This document shows, piece after piece, positions 9,245-16,949 of a stretch of 64,000 nucleotides of DNA; position 1 is the stretch's first letter, and the number at the start of each line of letters is the position of its first letter. The position numbers and the translations under genes are program-made. The notes under the pieces were generated by a model. The model searched no databases. It was not told the origin of the DNA and saw only the letters and a list, made by a program, of their open reading frames with translations. The stretch is taken from assembly GCA_046328525.1 (NCBI GenBank), contig JAXLWK010000010.1, positions 1-64,000 on the forward strand, given 5' to 3'. Origin of the DNA: JBDHWG01 sp046328525 (GTDB taxonomy: Bacteria > Chloroflexota > Anaerolineae > Epilineales > JAHCIE01).

Positions 9245-10186
9245 ATGATATCATTTCGCCCCGTCAACCTCGGTACCGACCTATCGGCCCTGGCTCGCCT
9301 CGTCAGTGTCACGGAGCAAGATCCCGTGACCGCCGAGCAGGTGCGGCGGTGGTGGGAACCCACCGAGAAGGGGTTGCGCCTCACAACCCTGGCGATTGCC
9401 GACGAAGAGCACATCGTGGGCATGGCCGACGTCGAGCGGCAGGGGTGGCAGCGGCCGGGCCTCTTCCGCCTCGACATCGTCGTCGAACCAGCGTGGCGCG
9501 GGCAGGGCATCGGCCGCCGCCTGTTCTCCGACGCCGTGGAGGTAGTACAGGCTCACGGCGCGCAGGAGGTTGAGACGTCGGTGCGCGACAACGATCCGTC
9601 GTCCCTGGCGTTCGCCGAGCGGCGCGGCTACCGCGTGGCCCGCCACACCTTTGAGTCGAGCCTGGACCTCACCACGTTCGACGAGACACCGTTCACCGCC
9701 GCCCCGGACCGTGCGATTGCGCAGGGGATGCGTTTCTTCTCCCTGGCCGACTTACCGGCGGTGGCGGAGGCAGAGAAGCGCAAGCTGTATGAGATCAACC
9801 GCGCCGCCGCCCTTGACAACCCCGGCAACGAAGGCGCGTTTCCGCCGTTCGAGCAGTTCTGCAAGTACGTGTTCGAGGCGGCGTGGTATCGCCCCCACGG
9901 TCAGATTCTCGCCGCCGACGGCGACCGCTGGGTCGGCCTCGCGGCGGTGGCGTTCTACCCTGACCAGGGCTACGCTTACAACGCCTTCACCGGCGTTGCT
10001 CGCGACTATCGCGGGCGCGGGCTGGCGCAGGCGCTCAAGCTCCTCGCCATCCGCCGGGCGATTGCGGACGGCGCGCGCTACATTCGCACCGACAACGACT
10101 CGCGCAACGCCCCGATGCTCGCCATCAACCGCAAGCTCGGCTACCAGCCCCTCCCCGGCGTCTACATCCTCACCCGCCGCATCTAA
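9245..10186 (+). CDS. tandem GNAT acetyltransferase
   Basis: A 313-residue protein with two GNAT folds. The first has the acetyl-CoA loop RGQGIGRRL (about residue 79-87) and NDPSSLAFAERRGY; the second has RGRGLAQALK (about 258-267) and NAPMLAINRKLGY. Both keep the glycine-rich pyrophosphate loop, so both could bind acetyl-CoA. Such double GNATs include mycothiol synthase-like enzymes, but nothing here fixes the substrate. It starts 39 bases after the preceding gene and may be cotranscribed. Confidence 0.8.
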   Translation: MISFRPVNLGTDLSALARLVSVTEQDPVTAEQVRRWWEPTEKGLRLTTLAIADEEHIVGMADVERQGWQRPGLFRLDIVVEPAWRGQGIGRRLFSDAVEVVQAHGAQEVETSVRDNDPSSLAFAERRGYRVARHTFESSLDLTTFDETPFTAAPDRAIAQGMRFFSLADLPAVAEAEKRKLYEINRAAALDNPGNEGAFPPFEQFCKYVFEAAWYRPHGQILAADGDRWVGLAAVAFYPDQGYAYNAFTGVARDYRGRGLAQALKLLAIRRAIADGARYIRTDNDSRNAPMLAINRKLGYQPLPGVYILTRRI

Positions 10187-10287
10187 GCAGGCCGACGGCC
10201 GCAGGTTTGGACGGAGCGAGAAGTGCGTTATGCTAGACGTGAACTGCGAGACGAAGCAGGAATACCAGAAGCAAGAGGGTAGGCCCC

Positions 10288-10527
10288 ATGAGCGCACCAA
10301 ACGACCGCATGACCATCAATCCTGATATTTGCCACGGTAAGCCGACCGTTCGGGGGCTGCGCTACCCCGTCGAGACTATCCTTGAGCTCCTGAGTTCAGG
10401 GATGGCGATTGACGAGATCCTCGCAGACCACGAAGATCTCGAGCGCGAGGACATTCTCGCGGTCCTGGCGTTCGCGGCGCGGTTGAGCCAGGTCAAGCGT
10501 CTGGAGCCACTGCTTCTCCCTTCTTAG
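10288..10527 (+). CDS. DUF433 domain protein (antitoxin-like)
   Basis: A 79-residue protein with the DUF433 pattern: NPDICHGKPTVRGLRYPVETILELL, then a helix-turn-helix-like segment GMAIDEILADHEDLEREDILAVLAFAA. DUF433 proteins usually precede a DUF5615/PIN-like toxin; here the next gene is convergent and unrelated, so no partner is present. AGAGGGTAGG lies before the ATG. Confidence 0.8.
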   Translation: MSAPNDRMTINPDICHGKPTVRGLRYPVETILELLSSGMAIDEILADHEDLEREDILAVLAFAARLSQVKRLEPLLLPS

Positions 10528-10535
10528 CGAGTCGC

Positions 10536-11882
10536 TTACACGTTCGCCCAGTAGCCGCCGGGGGCGAATAGCTCGTCCACCAGCGTGTCCAGCAGCCCGG
10601 TTTCCGTCGCCAGGTCGAGCACTGAGTAGCGGCTGCGGATCGTGCGCGCCAGCAGGTAGCTCTCCCTAAGCTGTTGCCGCGTGACGCCAACCTCGGCCGG
10701 CGTCGTCGGCGCGCCGACCGCCTTTAGCAGCCGCGCCAGCTCGTCCGCCGTCATGAGCTGCGTCGCCAGCCGCCCCTTGAGCGTCGGCCACAACTGTTGA
10801 ATCAGCAGCAGACGCTCGCGCAGCTGCGCCGGCGTGATGTACTTGACCAGGCTCTCCTTGACCGCGCCCTCCCCCAGCCAGCCAATCTCGTGGGCGTCCC
10901 GCACCTGCTGCGCCAGCGCGTCCCGCGACGGCCAGGCGGCCGCCAGAGCGTCCAGGTCGAGCCGCGTCAGGTCGCGCTGCAACAGACGCTCGTAGAGCGC
11001 GGCGGACGCGATGGAGCCGACGCCGACCTTGAAACCGTGGGGCACGGGCGGGTGACCGTGCTCCGCCGCCTGCATCTCCCATAGGTGGCTGAAGCGGTGC
11101 TCGCTGCCGGACGCGGGCCGCGACGAGCGGCTAATCTGCATCGCCAGCCCGACCAGGGTCAGCCCCTCGAACAGGTCCGTCATCGCCTGCGCGTCGCCCG
11201 CCCGCAGCTCGGCCGGATGCGCCGTCCACGCCCGCAGCGAGTCCTGCACCAGCGGCCAGGCGCGCATGTCAATCAGCTCGGAGCCGACGGCGTCGGCCAG
11301 GATCCAATCCGCGCCGGCGGTGATCTTGCCTAGCAGGTCGCCGTAGCCGGAGGCGGTCATGCCTTCGGGGGCGCGCATCAGCACGTCCAGGTCGGCCAGC
11401 ACGGCGCGCGGCGCCGGGCATTCCATCGTCTGTTTGAAGCCGTCCTTGGCAATGGCCGCGCCGTAGGAGGTGTAGCCATCCATGGATGCCGCCGTGCCGA
11501 CGATCATGTACGGCCGGCCGACGCGGTGCGAGGCCAGCTTCGTCAGGTCGTTGAGCGTCCCGGAGCCGACGGCGACGGGGATCGCATCCACCGGCCGCAG
11601 CCGCTCCTCCAGCGCCAGGACGTTGTCGAAGTCGGCGGCGAGGGTCGGACGGCCGGGAAAGATGATGGGCGCAGCCACCTGGCGGCCAGCCGCCTGTAGC
11701 TGCGCGTGAACCACGTCGCCCGCCGCGGCATACGTGTTCTCGTCGGCGACAACCACCGCCGCCGCGTCGCCGAACGCCCTGGCAAACACCGTGTCGAGCT
11801 GGGCCAGAACGCCGCGGCCGGACACAAACTCGCGCGTATCGGTCGCGTCGCGCAGCGCGGCCGCCACTCTATCGTCGCTCAT
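10536..11882 (-). CDS. sn-glycerol-1-phosphate dehydrogenase (AraM/EgsA type)
   Basis: A 448-residue member of the metal-dependent polyol dehydrogenase superfamily. It reduces dihydroxyacetone phosphate to glycerol-1-phosphate with NAD(P)H. Family marks are VAVGSGTLNDLTKLA for the nucleotide, GTAASMDGYTS, and the metal-ligand regions SGYGDLLGKITAGADW, ASGSEHRFSHLWEM and PPVPHG. In archaea this enzyme makes the lipid backbone; in Bacillus AraM makes heptaprenylglyceryl phosphate. The role in this bacterium is open. It is about 50 residues longer at the C terminus than the core family. Confidence 0.85.
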   Translation of the reverse strand: MSDDRVAAALRDATDTREFVSGRGVLAQLDTVFARAFGDAAAVVVADENTYAAAGDVVHAQLQAAGRQVAAPIIFPGRPTLAADFDNVLALEERLRPVDAIPVAVGSGTLNDLTKLASHRVGRPYMIVGTAASMDGYTSYGAAIAKDGFKQTMECPAPRAVLADLDVLMRAPEGMTASGYGDLLGKITAGADWILADAVGSELIDMRAWPLVQDSLRAWTAHPAELRAGDAQAMTDLFEGLTLVGLAMQISRSSRPASGSEHRFSHLWEMQAAEHGHPPVPHGFKVGVGSIASAALYERLLQRDLTRLDLDALAAAWPSRDALAQQVRDAHEIGWLGEGAVKESLVKYITPAQLRERLLLIQQLWPTLKGRLATQLMTADELARLLKAVGAPTTPAEVGVTRQQLRESYLLARTIRSRYSVLDLATETGLLDTLVDELFAPGGYWANV

Positions 11883-11998
11883 GGGGACATCCCTTTCGTC
11901 ATCCGCGGGCTGATGAGGGGATTGTAGGTCCGGCGGCCGGTGATGTCAACGTCTGGCGCGACAGACACCCGGCTCGAAACACAGCGCCCCAAGTGATA

Positions 11999-12026
11999 CG
12001 CCCCGGCGATAGGTATCGCCGGGGCG
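11999..12026. terminator. hairpin downstream of the collagen-like gene
   Basis: A perfect 12-base-pair stem (CGCCCCGGCGAT) with the four-base loop AGGT. It lies 47 bases beyond the stop of the collagen-like gene and on the upstream side of the glycerol-1-phosphate dehydrogenase gene. No long T run follows, so it is a hairpin terminator of moderate certainty. Confidence 0.55.
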
Positions 12027-12072
12027 TCGTTTCAACGAGGATGGGGCGTTCCCATCCCATGAGCCGCCGTCT

Positions 12073-13032
12073 TTACTTCGGCGCGCAAACGACATAGGCT
12101 GTGAGCGTTCCGCTACCGGTGGCCTTCGAGGCCATAACCTTCCACCCCGTCGGACTGTCTGTGCCTGTCGGCGGGTTGTAGTCGCTCCCGTACAGCTTGA
12201 CCGGCAAAGAACTCTTTATATACGGGAAGCTTGGAAGAGTTCCTGTTGGCTCCCATGTCCAGCCACCGCCCGTCGCCACCTTTAAGTTCGGGCAGAGCGC
12301 GAGCGCCGTTCCTCCCTGCCCATACTCAGTAGGCTGTGGGATGCCGACGACAACGAACGTGGCCGCAACACCGGCCGGGCCAGTGTCACCCTTGTCGCCC
12401 TTGGCGCCCGTTGCGCCCGTCGCGCCCGTCGCGCCCGTGTCGCCCTTCGGGCCAGTCAAGCCTGGGTCACCCTTGTCACCCTTGGCGCCCGTCGCGCCCG
12501 TCGCGCCCGTGTCGCCCTTCGGGCCGGTCGCGCCCGTCGCGCCCGTGTCACCCTTTAGGCCCTTGTCGCCCTGCAAGCCCTTGTCGCCCTGCAGGCCCTT
12601 GTCGCCCTTGTCACCCTTGGCGCCCGTCGCGCCCGTCGCGCCCGTCGCGCCCGTGTCGCCCTTCGGGCCGGTGTCACCCTTCGGGCCGGTCAGGCCCGTG
12701 TCACCCTTTAGGCCCTTGTCGCCCTGCAGGCCCTTGTCGCCCTGCAAGCCCTTGTCGCCCTTGTCGCCCTTCGGGCCAATCGGGCCGGGATCCCCCTTGT
12801 CACCCTTGTCGCCTTTCTCGCCCTGTCCGACGATCAGAGGCTGGTAGCCGTAGGGACACGGGCCGCCATACGGGTTGTACCTCACGAAGTGCCAATAGCC
12901 ATCGTAGCAGAGCGTGACGGTACCATCCGAGGGCTCCGCCGCGCTGGCTACCGTCACGCCTAGCAGCACGGCCAGCGCGCCCGCGCTCACCAGGAGCCAC
13001 AACCATTTGCGTGAAATCATCCGAAGTTTCAT
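12073..13032 (-). CDS. secreted collagen-like (GXY repeat) protein
   Basis: A 319-residue protein with a signal peptide (about residues 1-31, WLWLLVSAGALAVLLG core), a short Cys-containing globular part (about 32-71), an unbroken run of roughly 50 Gly-X-Y triplets (about 72-226) such as GDKGLQ, GATGAT and GPKGDT, and a 90-residue C-terminal domain with two cysteines. Such proteins can form collagen-like triple helices at the cell surface. The repeat is also repeated at DNA level, with near-identical blocks at about 12550-12610 and 12706-12768, which allows length change by recombination. The AGGGAGG before 13032 fixes the start. Confidence 0.85.
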   Translation of the reverse strand: MKLRMISRKWLWLLVSAGALAVLLGVTVASAAEPSDGTVTLCYDGYWHFVRYNPYGGPCPYGYQPLIVGQGEKGDKGDKGDPGPIGPKGDKGDKGLQGDKGLQGDKGLKGDTGLTGPKGDTGPKGDTGATGATGATGAKGDKGDKGLQGDKGLQGDKGLKGDTGATGATGPKGDTGATGATGAKGDKGDPGLTGPKGDTGATGATGATGAKGDKGDTGPAGVAATFVVVGIPQPTEYGQGGTALALCPNLKVATGGGWTWEPTGTLPSFPYIKSSLPVKLYGSDYNPPTGTDSPTGWKVMASKATGSGTLTAYVVCAPK

Positions 13033-13355
13033 GGCTTTCCTCCCTTTTCTCTATCTCTTGGCTAGAACCGCTACGTAACCCATCTATTCCGAATCAGTTA
13101 CCCCAAATGGACGCCAAACCGGGGCGACCACGCATCTTGCGTAGCGCCCCGGATCTCCGAGACAGAACTGCTGGATGATGAGGGGAACTGCGCAATCGGG
13201 CGCAGGGAACAACCCCGATCTCTACTTCCAATATACACCCAATTTCCTGAATTGTCAATACCTTACCTGACCCGGCGACCGTTCGTTTGCCATCCACGCG
13301 CGGGCGGGGTATAATGCCCCTCTCAGCAACAGGACTTGCGCGGTGGGAGGGCTTT

Positions 13356-13453
13356 GGACCACGAACAGCACGAAAGATCGCGAAAACCACGAAAGGCACA
13401 TGCCCCACGGTCCTTTTCGCGCCTTTCGCCCCCTTTCGTGGCGTTTGTGGTCC
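13356..13453. repeat. inverted repeat, 'CACGAAAGG' type, in a 475-base gap
   Basis: Arms 13356-13376 and 13433-13453 match at 19 of 21 positions and the interior is A/C-rich (GCGAAAAC, CACGAAAGGC) against CTTTTCGCGCC. A similar half element lies at 25508-25552. The remainder of the gap 13033-13507 shows no gene that I can support. Confidence 0.65.
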
Positions 13454-13507
13454 AACGCGCTACTCAACTGGTGAAGTCCTATAGACACCACGGCAAGTGA
13501 AAGTCAC

Positions 13508-14350
13508 GTGACTCTCCAATCCCTCTTCCCAGTAGACACCGTCCCCTTGTTTCCGCCCCTGAGCCACGCGCTGCTGACATTGCTGCGCGAGCTGCCAGCG
13601 TCCGACTGGGCAAAGCCGACCGCCTGCGCCGGCTGGTGCGTCAAGGACGTCGTCGCTCACCTGCTCGGCGGCAACCTGGGCCGCCTCTCGTACCAGCGCG
13701 ACCAGATGGGGCGCGTCGGCCGCCCGACGTGGGCGACGGCCGCCGAGCTGACGGCCCTCATCAACGAGCAGAACGAAGGCTGGGTGCGCGCCGCCCAGGG
13801 CATCAGCGCCCCCCTTCTGCTGGACTTCCTCGAGCGGACGGACGCGCAGATGCACACCTTCTTCCACTCCCTGCCACCCGACGCGCCGTCGTCCGTCGGT
13901 GTCATGTGGGCGGGCGAGGCAACCTCCGCCAACTGGTTCGACATTGGGCGCGAGTACACCGAGAAGTGGTTCCATCAGCAGCACATCCGCGAGGCAGTGG
14001 GCGCGCCCCTGCTGGCGGAGCGCCGCTGGCTCTATCCGGTGCTGCAAATCTGCCTTCGCGCCCTGCCGTACACTTACCGCGACATTGAGGCCGCCGAGGG
14101 GACGCTGATTGCCGTGCGCGTGACCGGCCGCGCCAGCGGAATGTGGTCGCTCGTGCGCGAGAACTGCGCCTGGACGCTCTACCAGGGCGCGCGGGACGAT
14201 GCCGCGACGGGCATCACGATGACCGACGACACGGCGTGGCGGCTGTTCTCCAGGGGACTGCGGCCAGAGCAGGTGCGCCGCCGCATCGGCATTGCCGGCT
14301 CTGTCGCCCTGGGACGCCCCATCTGGGACCTGGTCTCCATCATGGCGTAG
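13508..14350 (+). CDS. DinB-fold, maleylpyruvate-isomerase-like thiol-dependent enzyme
   Basis: A 280-residue protein of the family that includes mycothiol-dependent maleylpyruvate isomerase (DinB-like four-helix bundle). The N-terminal part has the typical CAGWCVKDVVAHLLGG, whose histidine is a metal ligand, and a later histidine pair in EKWFHQQHIREAVG. A C-terminal domain (about 190-280) follows. The start is a GTG with only a weak ribosome site. The stop (14348-14350) overlaps the ribosome site of the next gene, so it is translationally linked to the selenoprotein-like MerB homologue. The substrate is unknown, but thiol-dependent chemistry next to an organometal lyase is suggestive. Confidence 0.75.
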   Translation: MTLQSLFPVDTVPLFPPLSHALLTLLRELPASDWAKPTACAGWCVKDVVAHLLGGNLGRLSYQRDQMGRVGRPTWATAAELTALINEQNEGWVRAAQGISAPLLLDFLERTDAQMHTFFHSLPPDAPSSVGVMWAGEATSANWFDIGREYTEKWFHQQHIREAVGAPLLAERRWLYPVLQICLRALPYTYRDIEAAEGTLIAVRVTGRASGMWSLVRENCAWTLYQGARDDAATGITMTDDTAWRLFSRGLRPEQVRRRIGIAGSVALGRPIWDLVSIMA

Positions 14351-14359
14351 GAGGTGGCT

Positions 14360-15034
14360 GTGAGCGACGAAAGCCTTCTCTGGGACGTCCGCCTGTTCAT
14401 TTACAGCACCCTTACCGACACGGAGCGGCCGCCGACCGCCGCCGACATCGCCGCCCACTTTGGCGTCTCCCTCGAGGACGCCGAGCATCGCCTGGGTGAG
14501 CTGAACCGCCGCCACGCCATCTTCCTCGACCCGGCCAGCGGCGCGGTTCGCATGGCAAACCCGTACTCCGCCGTCCCGACGCCCTACCGCGTGCTCGCCA
14601 ACGGGCATGCGTACTGGGCGAACTGCGCCTGGGATGCCTTCGGGATCGCCGCCATGCTCGGCGCCGACGCCCAGATCGAGGCCCGCGCCGCCGACGATGA
14701 CGCGCCCATTCGCATCGCAGTCCGCCACGGCGAGCTGGTCGGGGGCGGCGCGGTCGTCCACTTCCTGCTGCCCTTCGCCCGCTGGTACGACAATCTTATC
14801 TTCACCTGAGCCAACATCGCGTTCTTCCGGTCGGAGGAAGCGGTGGACGCCTGGTGTCAGGTTGGCAACGTGGCGCGGGGGGAGGTCGTTTCGCTGGAAC
14901 AGGTATGGGCGCTCGCCCAGGCGTGGTATCACAACCGCATGGCCCCGGACTACCGTGGGCGCAGCATCGCCGAGGCCGAGGCGGTGTTTGAGAGTGTCGG
15001 GCTGACCGGAGCTTTCTGGCGCATCCTTGCCTAG
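14360..15034 (+). CDS. MerB-like organometallic lyase, probable selenoprotein (TGA = Sec150)
   Basis: Read through the in-frame TGA at 14807-14809, this gene gives 224 residues, close to the length of organomercurial lyase MerB. The N terminus is winged-helix-like (PTAADIAAHFGVSLEDAEHRL). MerB uses a Cys-Asp-Cys set; here C89 and D92 (WANCAWDAF) match the first two, and the TGA stands 61 codons after C89 where the second cysteine is expected, directly before the conserved ANIAFFRSEEAVDAW. Downstream the frame stays open and family-like to GLTGAFWRILA. A SECIS-like hairpin starts 5 bases after the TGA. The GTG at 14360 is the start because AGGAGG (14349-14354) lies 5 bases before it. Sec-containing MerB relatives (I recall the name SaoL) are known in anaerobes; no other Sao component is seen here. 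Confidence 0.85.
14815..14845 (+). promoter_or_regulatory. bacterial SECIS-like hairpin
   Basis: The inner stem is TTCTTCC (14822-14828) with GGAGGAA (14833-14839), including one G-T wobble. After a single bulged G (14821) the stem continues for six more pairs (14815-14820 with 14840-14845). The loop is GGTC at 14829-14832. The loop begins 19 bases after the TGA; in the E. coli fdhF element, as I recall it, the loop is also GGUC and begins 18 bases after the UGA. This position and loop are what SelB recognises. Confidence 0.8.
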
Positions 15035-15046
15035 ATCAAAACATCG

Positions 15047-15078
15047 GCTCCCGCTGGGGTTGACACTCCAGCGGGAGC
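15047..15078. terminator. bidirectional terminator hairpin
   Basis: A perfect 11-base-pair stem, GCTCCCGCTGG with its complement, and a 10-base loop, located between the convergent ends of the MerB-like gene (15034) and the toroid-fold gene (15093). Confidence 0.75.
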
Positions 15079-15092
15079 ACTCGCATGCCAGG

Positions 15093-16115
15093 TCACATGG
15101 CGGCCGCTGACTCTGCCACCCCCTTGACGACGCGGAGGGCGCGCAGGGTGACCCACTTGCTCGGCTTGCCCTTCTTCTCGATGTCCACCCACATCTTCCC
15201 GTTGAGCGAGTTCTCCAGCGTCCACCGCCCCCCGGCGTCCTGCTTGCCCAGCAGCCAGGCATAGGCTTCGGCCAGCCGCGCGTCGCCGCCGTGGCCGAGC
15301 GCGACCAGCACGCCGAGCGTTTCCAGCACGTCGCTCCAGTAGCTCAACGGAAAGCCGAGCTTGAACCACGTCGAACTGATGTTGCCGGTGGTGGGGTAGT
15401 CGGCTTTCGCCAGGTCGTAGCGCAGCAGGAACTCTGCCCCCTGGGCGAGCGCGCGCTGCACGGCCGGGCTGCGCCGCTCGACGGGAACCGCGGCCAGCGC
15501 CTTCAGCGCCTTCGTTGCGCCCCAGGCGCACGGCTGGCCGTTGTTGACGGCGCATGCGAAGTCTGGCCCGCTCGTGCCGGACTTGAAATAGGTCACGTCG
15601 TCGCCGGTCACGGCCCGCGCCTGCCAATCCAGCGCCTGCTGGACGCGGGCGTCGTCCAGGAAACCGAGGCGGATCACCGCTTGCAGGAGGTTCCCGTTCA
15701 GGCACGGGACGACGCCGCTGGGCACGGGGTTCCGATTGTACGCGAACGCGCCGTTGGCGGCGATGCTGTGGTCGAGCAGGAACTCGCAGCCGCGGCGGAC
15801 ACGCTCATCCGCCCCATTCGCGCCCAGGTCGCCCAGAAAGATAATCTGCCAGTGCGTGCCGCGATACTTGCCGTAGCCAAAGTCGGGGCGCTCCCAGTAG
15901 CCGACCGGGTGCTGGGCCGCCAGGATCGCCGGGACGGGGCCGCTCGTCATGATCGCAGCGCGGGCAGCGGCGACATCGGGGTCGTCGGGATGGCGGTCCA
16001 ATAGGTCGCGCAGGGCGAAGTAGCGAACGGCGGGGTTCGCCTCGTCCGGCGCGAGCAGCCACGCCAGTGGGTCTCCCTTCACATCGTCGAGCCAGAGCGG
16101 TTTGTCGTTGATCAT
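15093..16115 (-). CDS. squalene-cyclase-like alpha/alpha-toroid protein
   Basis: A 340-residue protein without a signal peptide, built of repeated helix pairs as in terpene-cyclase/prenyltransferase toroids: ANPAVRYFALRDLL, HPVGYWERPDFGYGKYRGTHW, GAFAYNRNP, GNISSTWFKLGFPLSYWSDVLETLGVL, DAGGRWTLENSL. There is no DCTAEA-type catalytic motif of true squalene cyclases, so I do not assign that reaction. Relatives are often given unrelated names in databases. GGGGAGG precedes the start. Function unknown. Confidence 0.6.
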   Translation of the reverse strand: MINDKPLWLDDVKGDPLAWLLAPDEANPAVRYFALRDLLDRHPDDPDVAAARAAIMTSGPVPAILAAQHPVGYWERPDFGYGKYRGTHWQIIFLGDLGANGADERVRRGCEFLLDHSIAANGAFAYNRNPVPSGVVPCLNGNLLQAVIRLGFLDDARVQQALDWQARAVTGDDVTYFKSGTSGPDFACAVNNGQPCAWGATKALKALAAVPVERRSPAVQRALAQGAEFLLRYDLAKADYPTTGNISSTWFKLGFPLSYWSDVLETLGVLVALGHGGDARLAEAYAWLLGKQDAGGRWTLENSLNGKMWVDIEKKGKPSKWVTLRALRVVKGVAESAAAM

Positions 16116-16209
16116 TGCGCCTCCCCTGAAAATAAGCCCGGGCTGTCATGCCGAGCATAGCGAGGCATCTGGGCCGCGTCGGGGCGGCAGTCCAGATCCC
16201 TCGTGTCCT

Positions 16210-16809
16210 TCAAGGTGACATCTGTCGGCGCTCGACGCTGTCCAGCGTGAGCGCGTGGACGCGGCAGGTGAACCCCGCGCCGGTGGGGCTACAGGCGTAG
16301 AACCCGACCTCGATCTCGTCGGGGCAGGTGTGCAGGTGCGCCACGCGCATCTGCCGCCAGTCCTGGCCGTCGTCGGCCCACGCCAGCAAGAAATCGCTGC
16401 CCTCGCGCCGGATCGTGTACCACATCTGGGTGACGGTAGACGGCACGTCCTGCGTCGCCCAGTCGGAGAACCCCAGGTTCGTCACGACGGACCCCAGGCG
16501 GCTTAGGGTCGGCGTCTCGTATTCCACCGAGCACTTGATCCACGTGTCCGCGTCCACGCGAACCATCAACCCGCACTGGTCGTACTGCCCCGTGGGGGCA
16601 AAGGCAACGTGCGCCGTCAGGACGAAATCGCCGCCGACGGGGGTGGACAGGAAATGGCCGTTGTCGCGGCGAAAACCGTAGTGGGTGCGCTGCCAGTAGT
16701 CCGTGTCCGGGCGCGTCGTGACCTCCAGCGGGGGGCCGGCGTCCCAACGCGCCGGCTCGTCAGACCAGCGGAACCGCCCGGGGTGCTCGTCGAGCGAGAT
16801 TATCGTCAT
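16210..16809 (-). CDS. DUF1349 family protein
   Basis: A 199-residue single-domain protein of the DUF1349 family, a concanavalin-like beta-sandwich. Typical segments are TDYWQRTHYGFRRDNGHF, YDQCGLMVRVDADTWIKCSVEY, and FLLAWADDGQDWRQMRVAHL. The family is linked to carbohydrate binding or 'regulation of enolase' by name only. The ATG at 16809 gives the usual family start and has AAGGGG upstream; the longer reading to 16941 adds an unrelated stretch. Confidence 0.8.
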   Translation of the reverse strand: MTIISLDEHPGRFRWSDEPARWDAGPPLEVTTRPDTDYWQRTHYGFRRDNGHFLSTPVGGDFVLTAHVAFAPTGQYDQCGLMVRVDADTWIKCSVEYETPTLSRLGSVVTNLGFSDWATQDVPSTVTQMWYTIRREGSDFLLAWADDGQDWRQMRVAHLHTCPDEIEVGFYACSPTGAGFTCRVHALTLDSVERRQMSP

Positions 16810-16848
16810 GCGTTTGTCCCCTTGAAGCGTATTTCGTGCAGCACTCGG

Positions 16849-16878
16849 TTGCTGCGTCCATCTGCTCTTGATTATACT
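16849..16878 (+). promoter_or_regulatory. promoter of the antiporter gene
   Basis: TTGCTG (16849-16854), an 18-base spacer and TATACT (16873-16878) stand in the AT-richer divergent gap before the antiporter. Confidence 0.4.
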
Positions 16879-16949
16879 ATCTTCCACGATTCGCAGACGT
16901 GCTTGTTCCAAGCAATTTGCGACAATGGACTTCTCATCCATAGGTGTGT

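Noticed and set aside
12197..12847. Pro-rich open frames antisense to the collagen-like gene
   Set aside because: They mirror the Gly-X-Y repeat; there is no start signal or signal peptide.
14807..14809. The TGA in the MerB-like gene as an ordinary nonsense mutation
   Set aside because: Only one interruption, no other decay, a catalytic cysteine is expected exactly here, and a SECIS-like hairpin follows at the right distance.
13460..15262. A 600-codon open frame on the minus strand
   Set aside because: It runs antisense to the DinB-fold and MerB-like genes, has no family-like motifs and low-complexity Arg/Gly/Ala content; long antisense frames are expected in GC-rich DNA.
15093..16115. Squalene-hopene cyclase
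   Set aside because: The toroid-like repeats are present but the catalytic DxDD motif is absent and the protein is about half the length.
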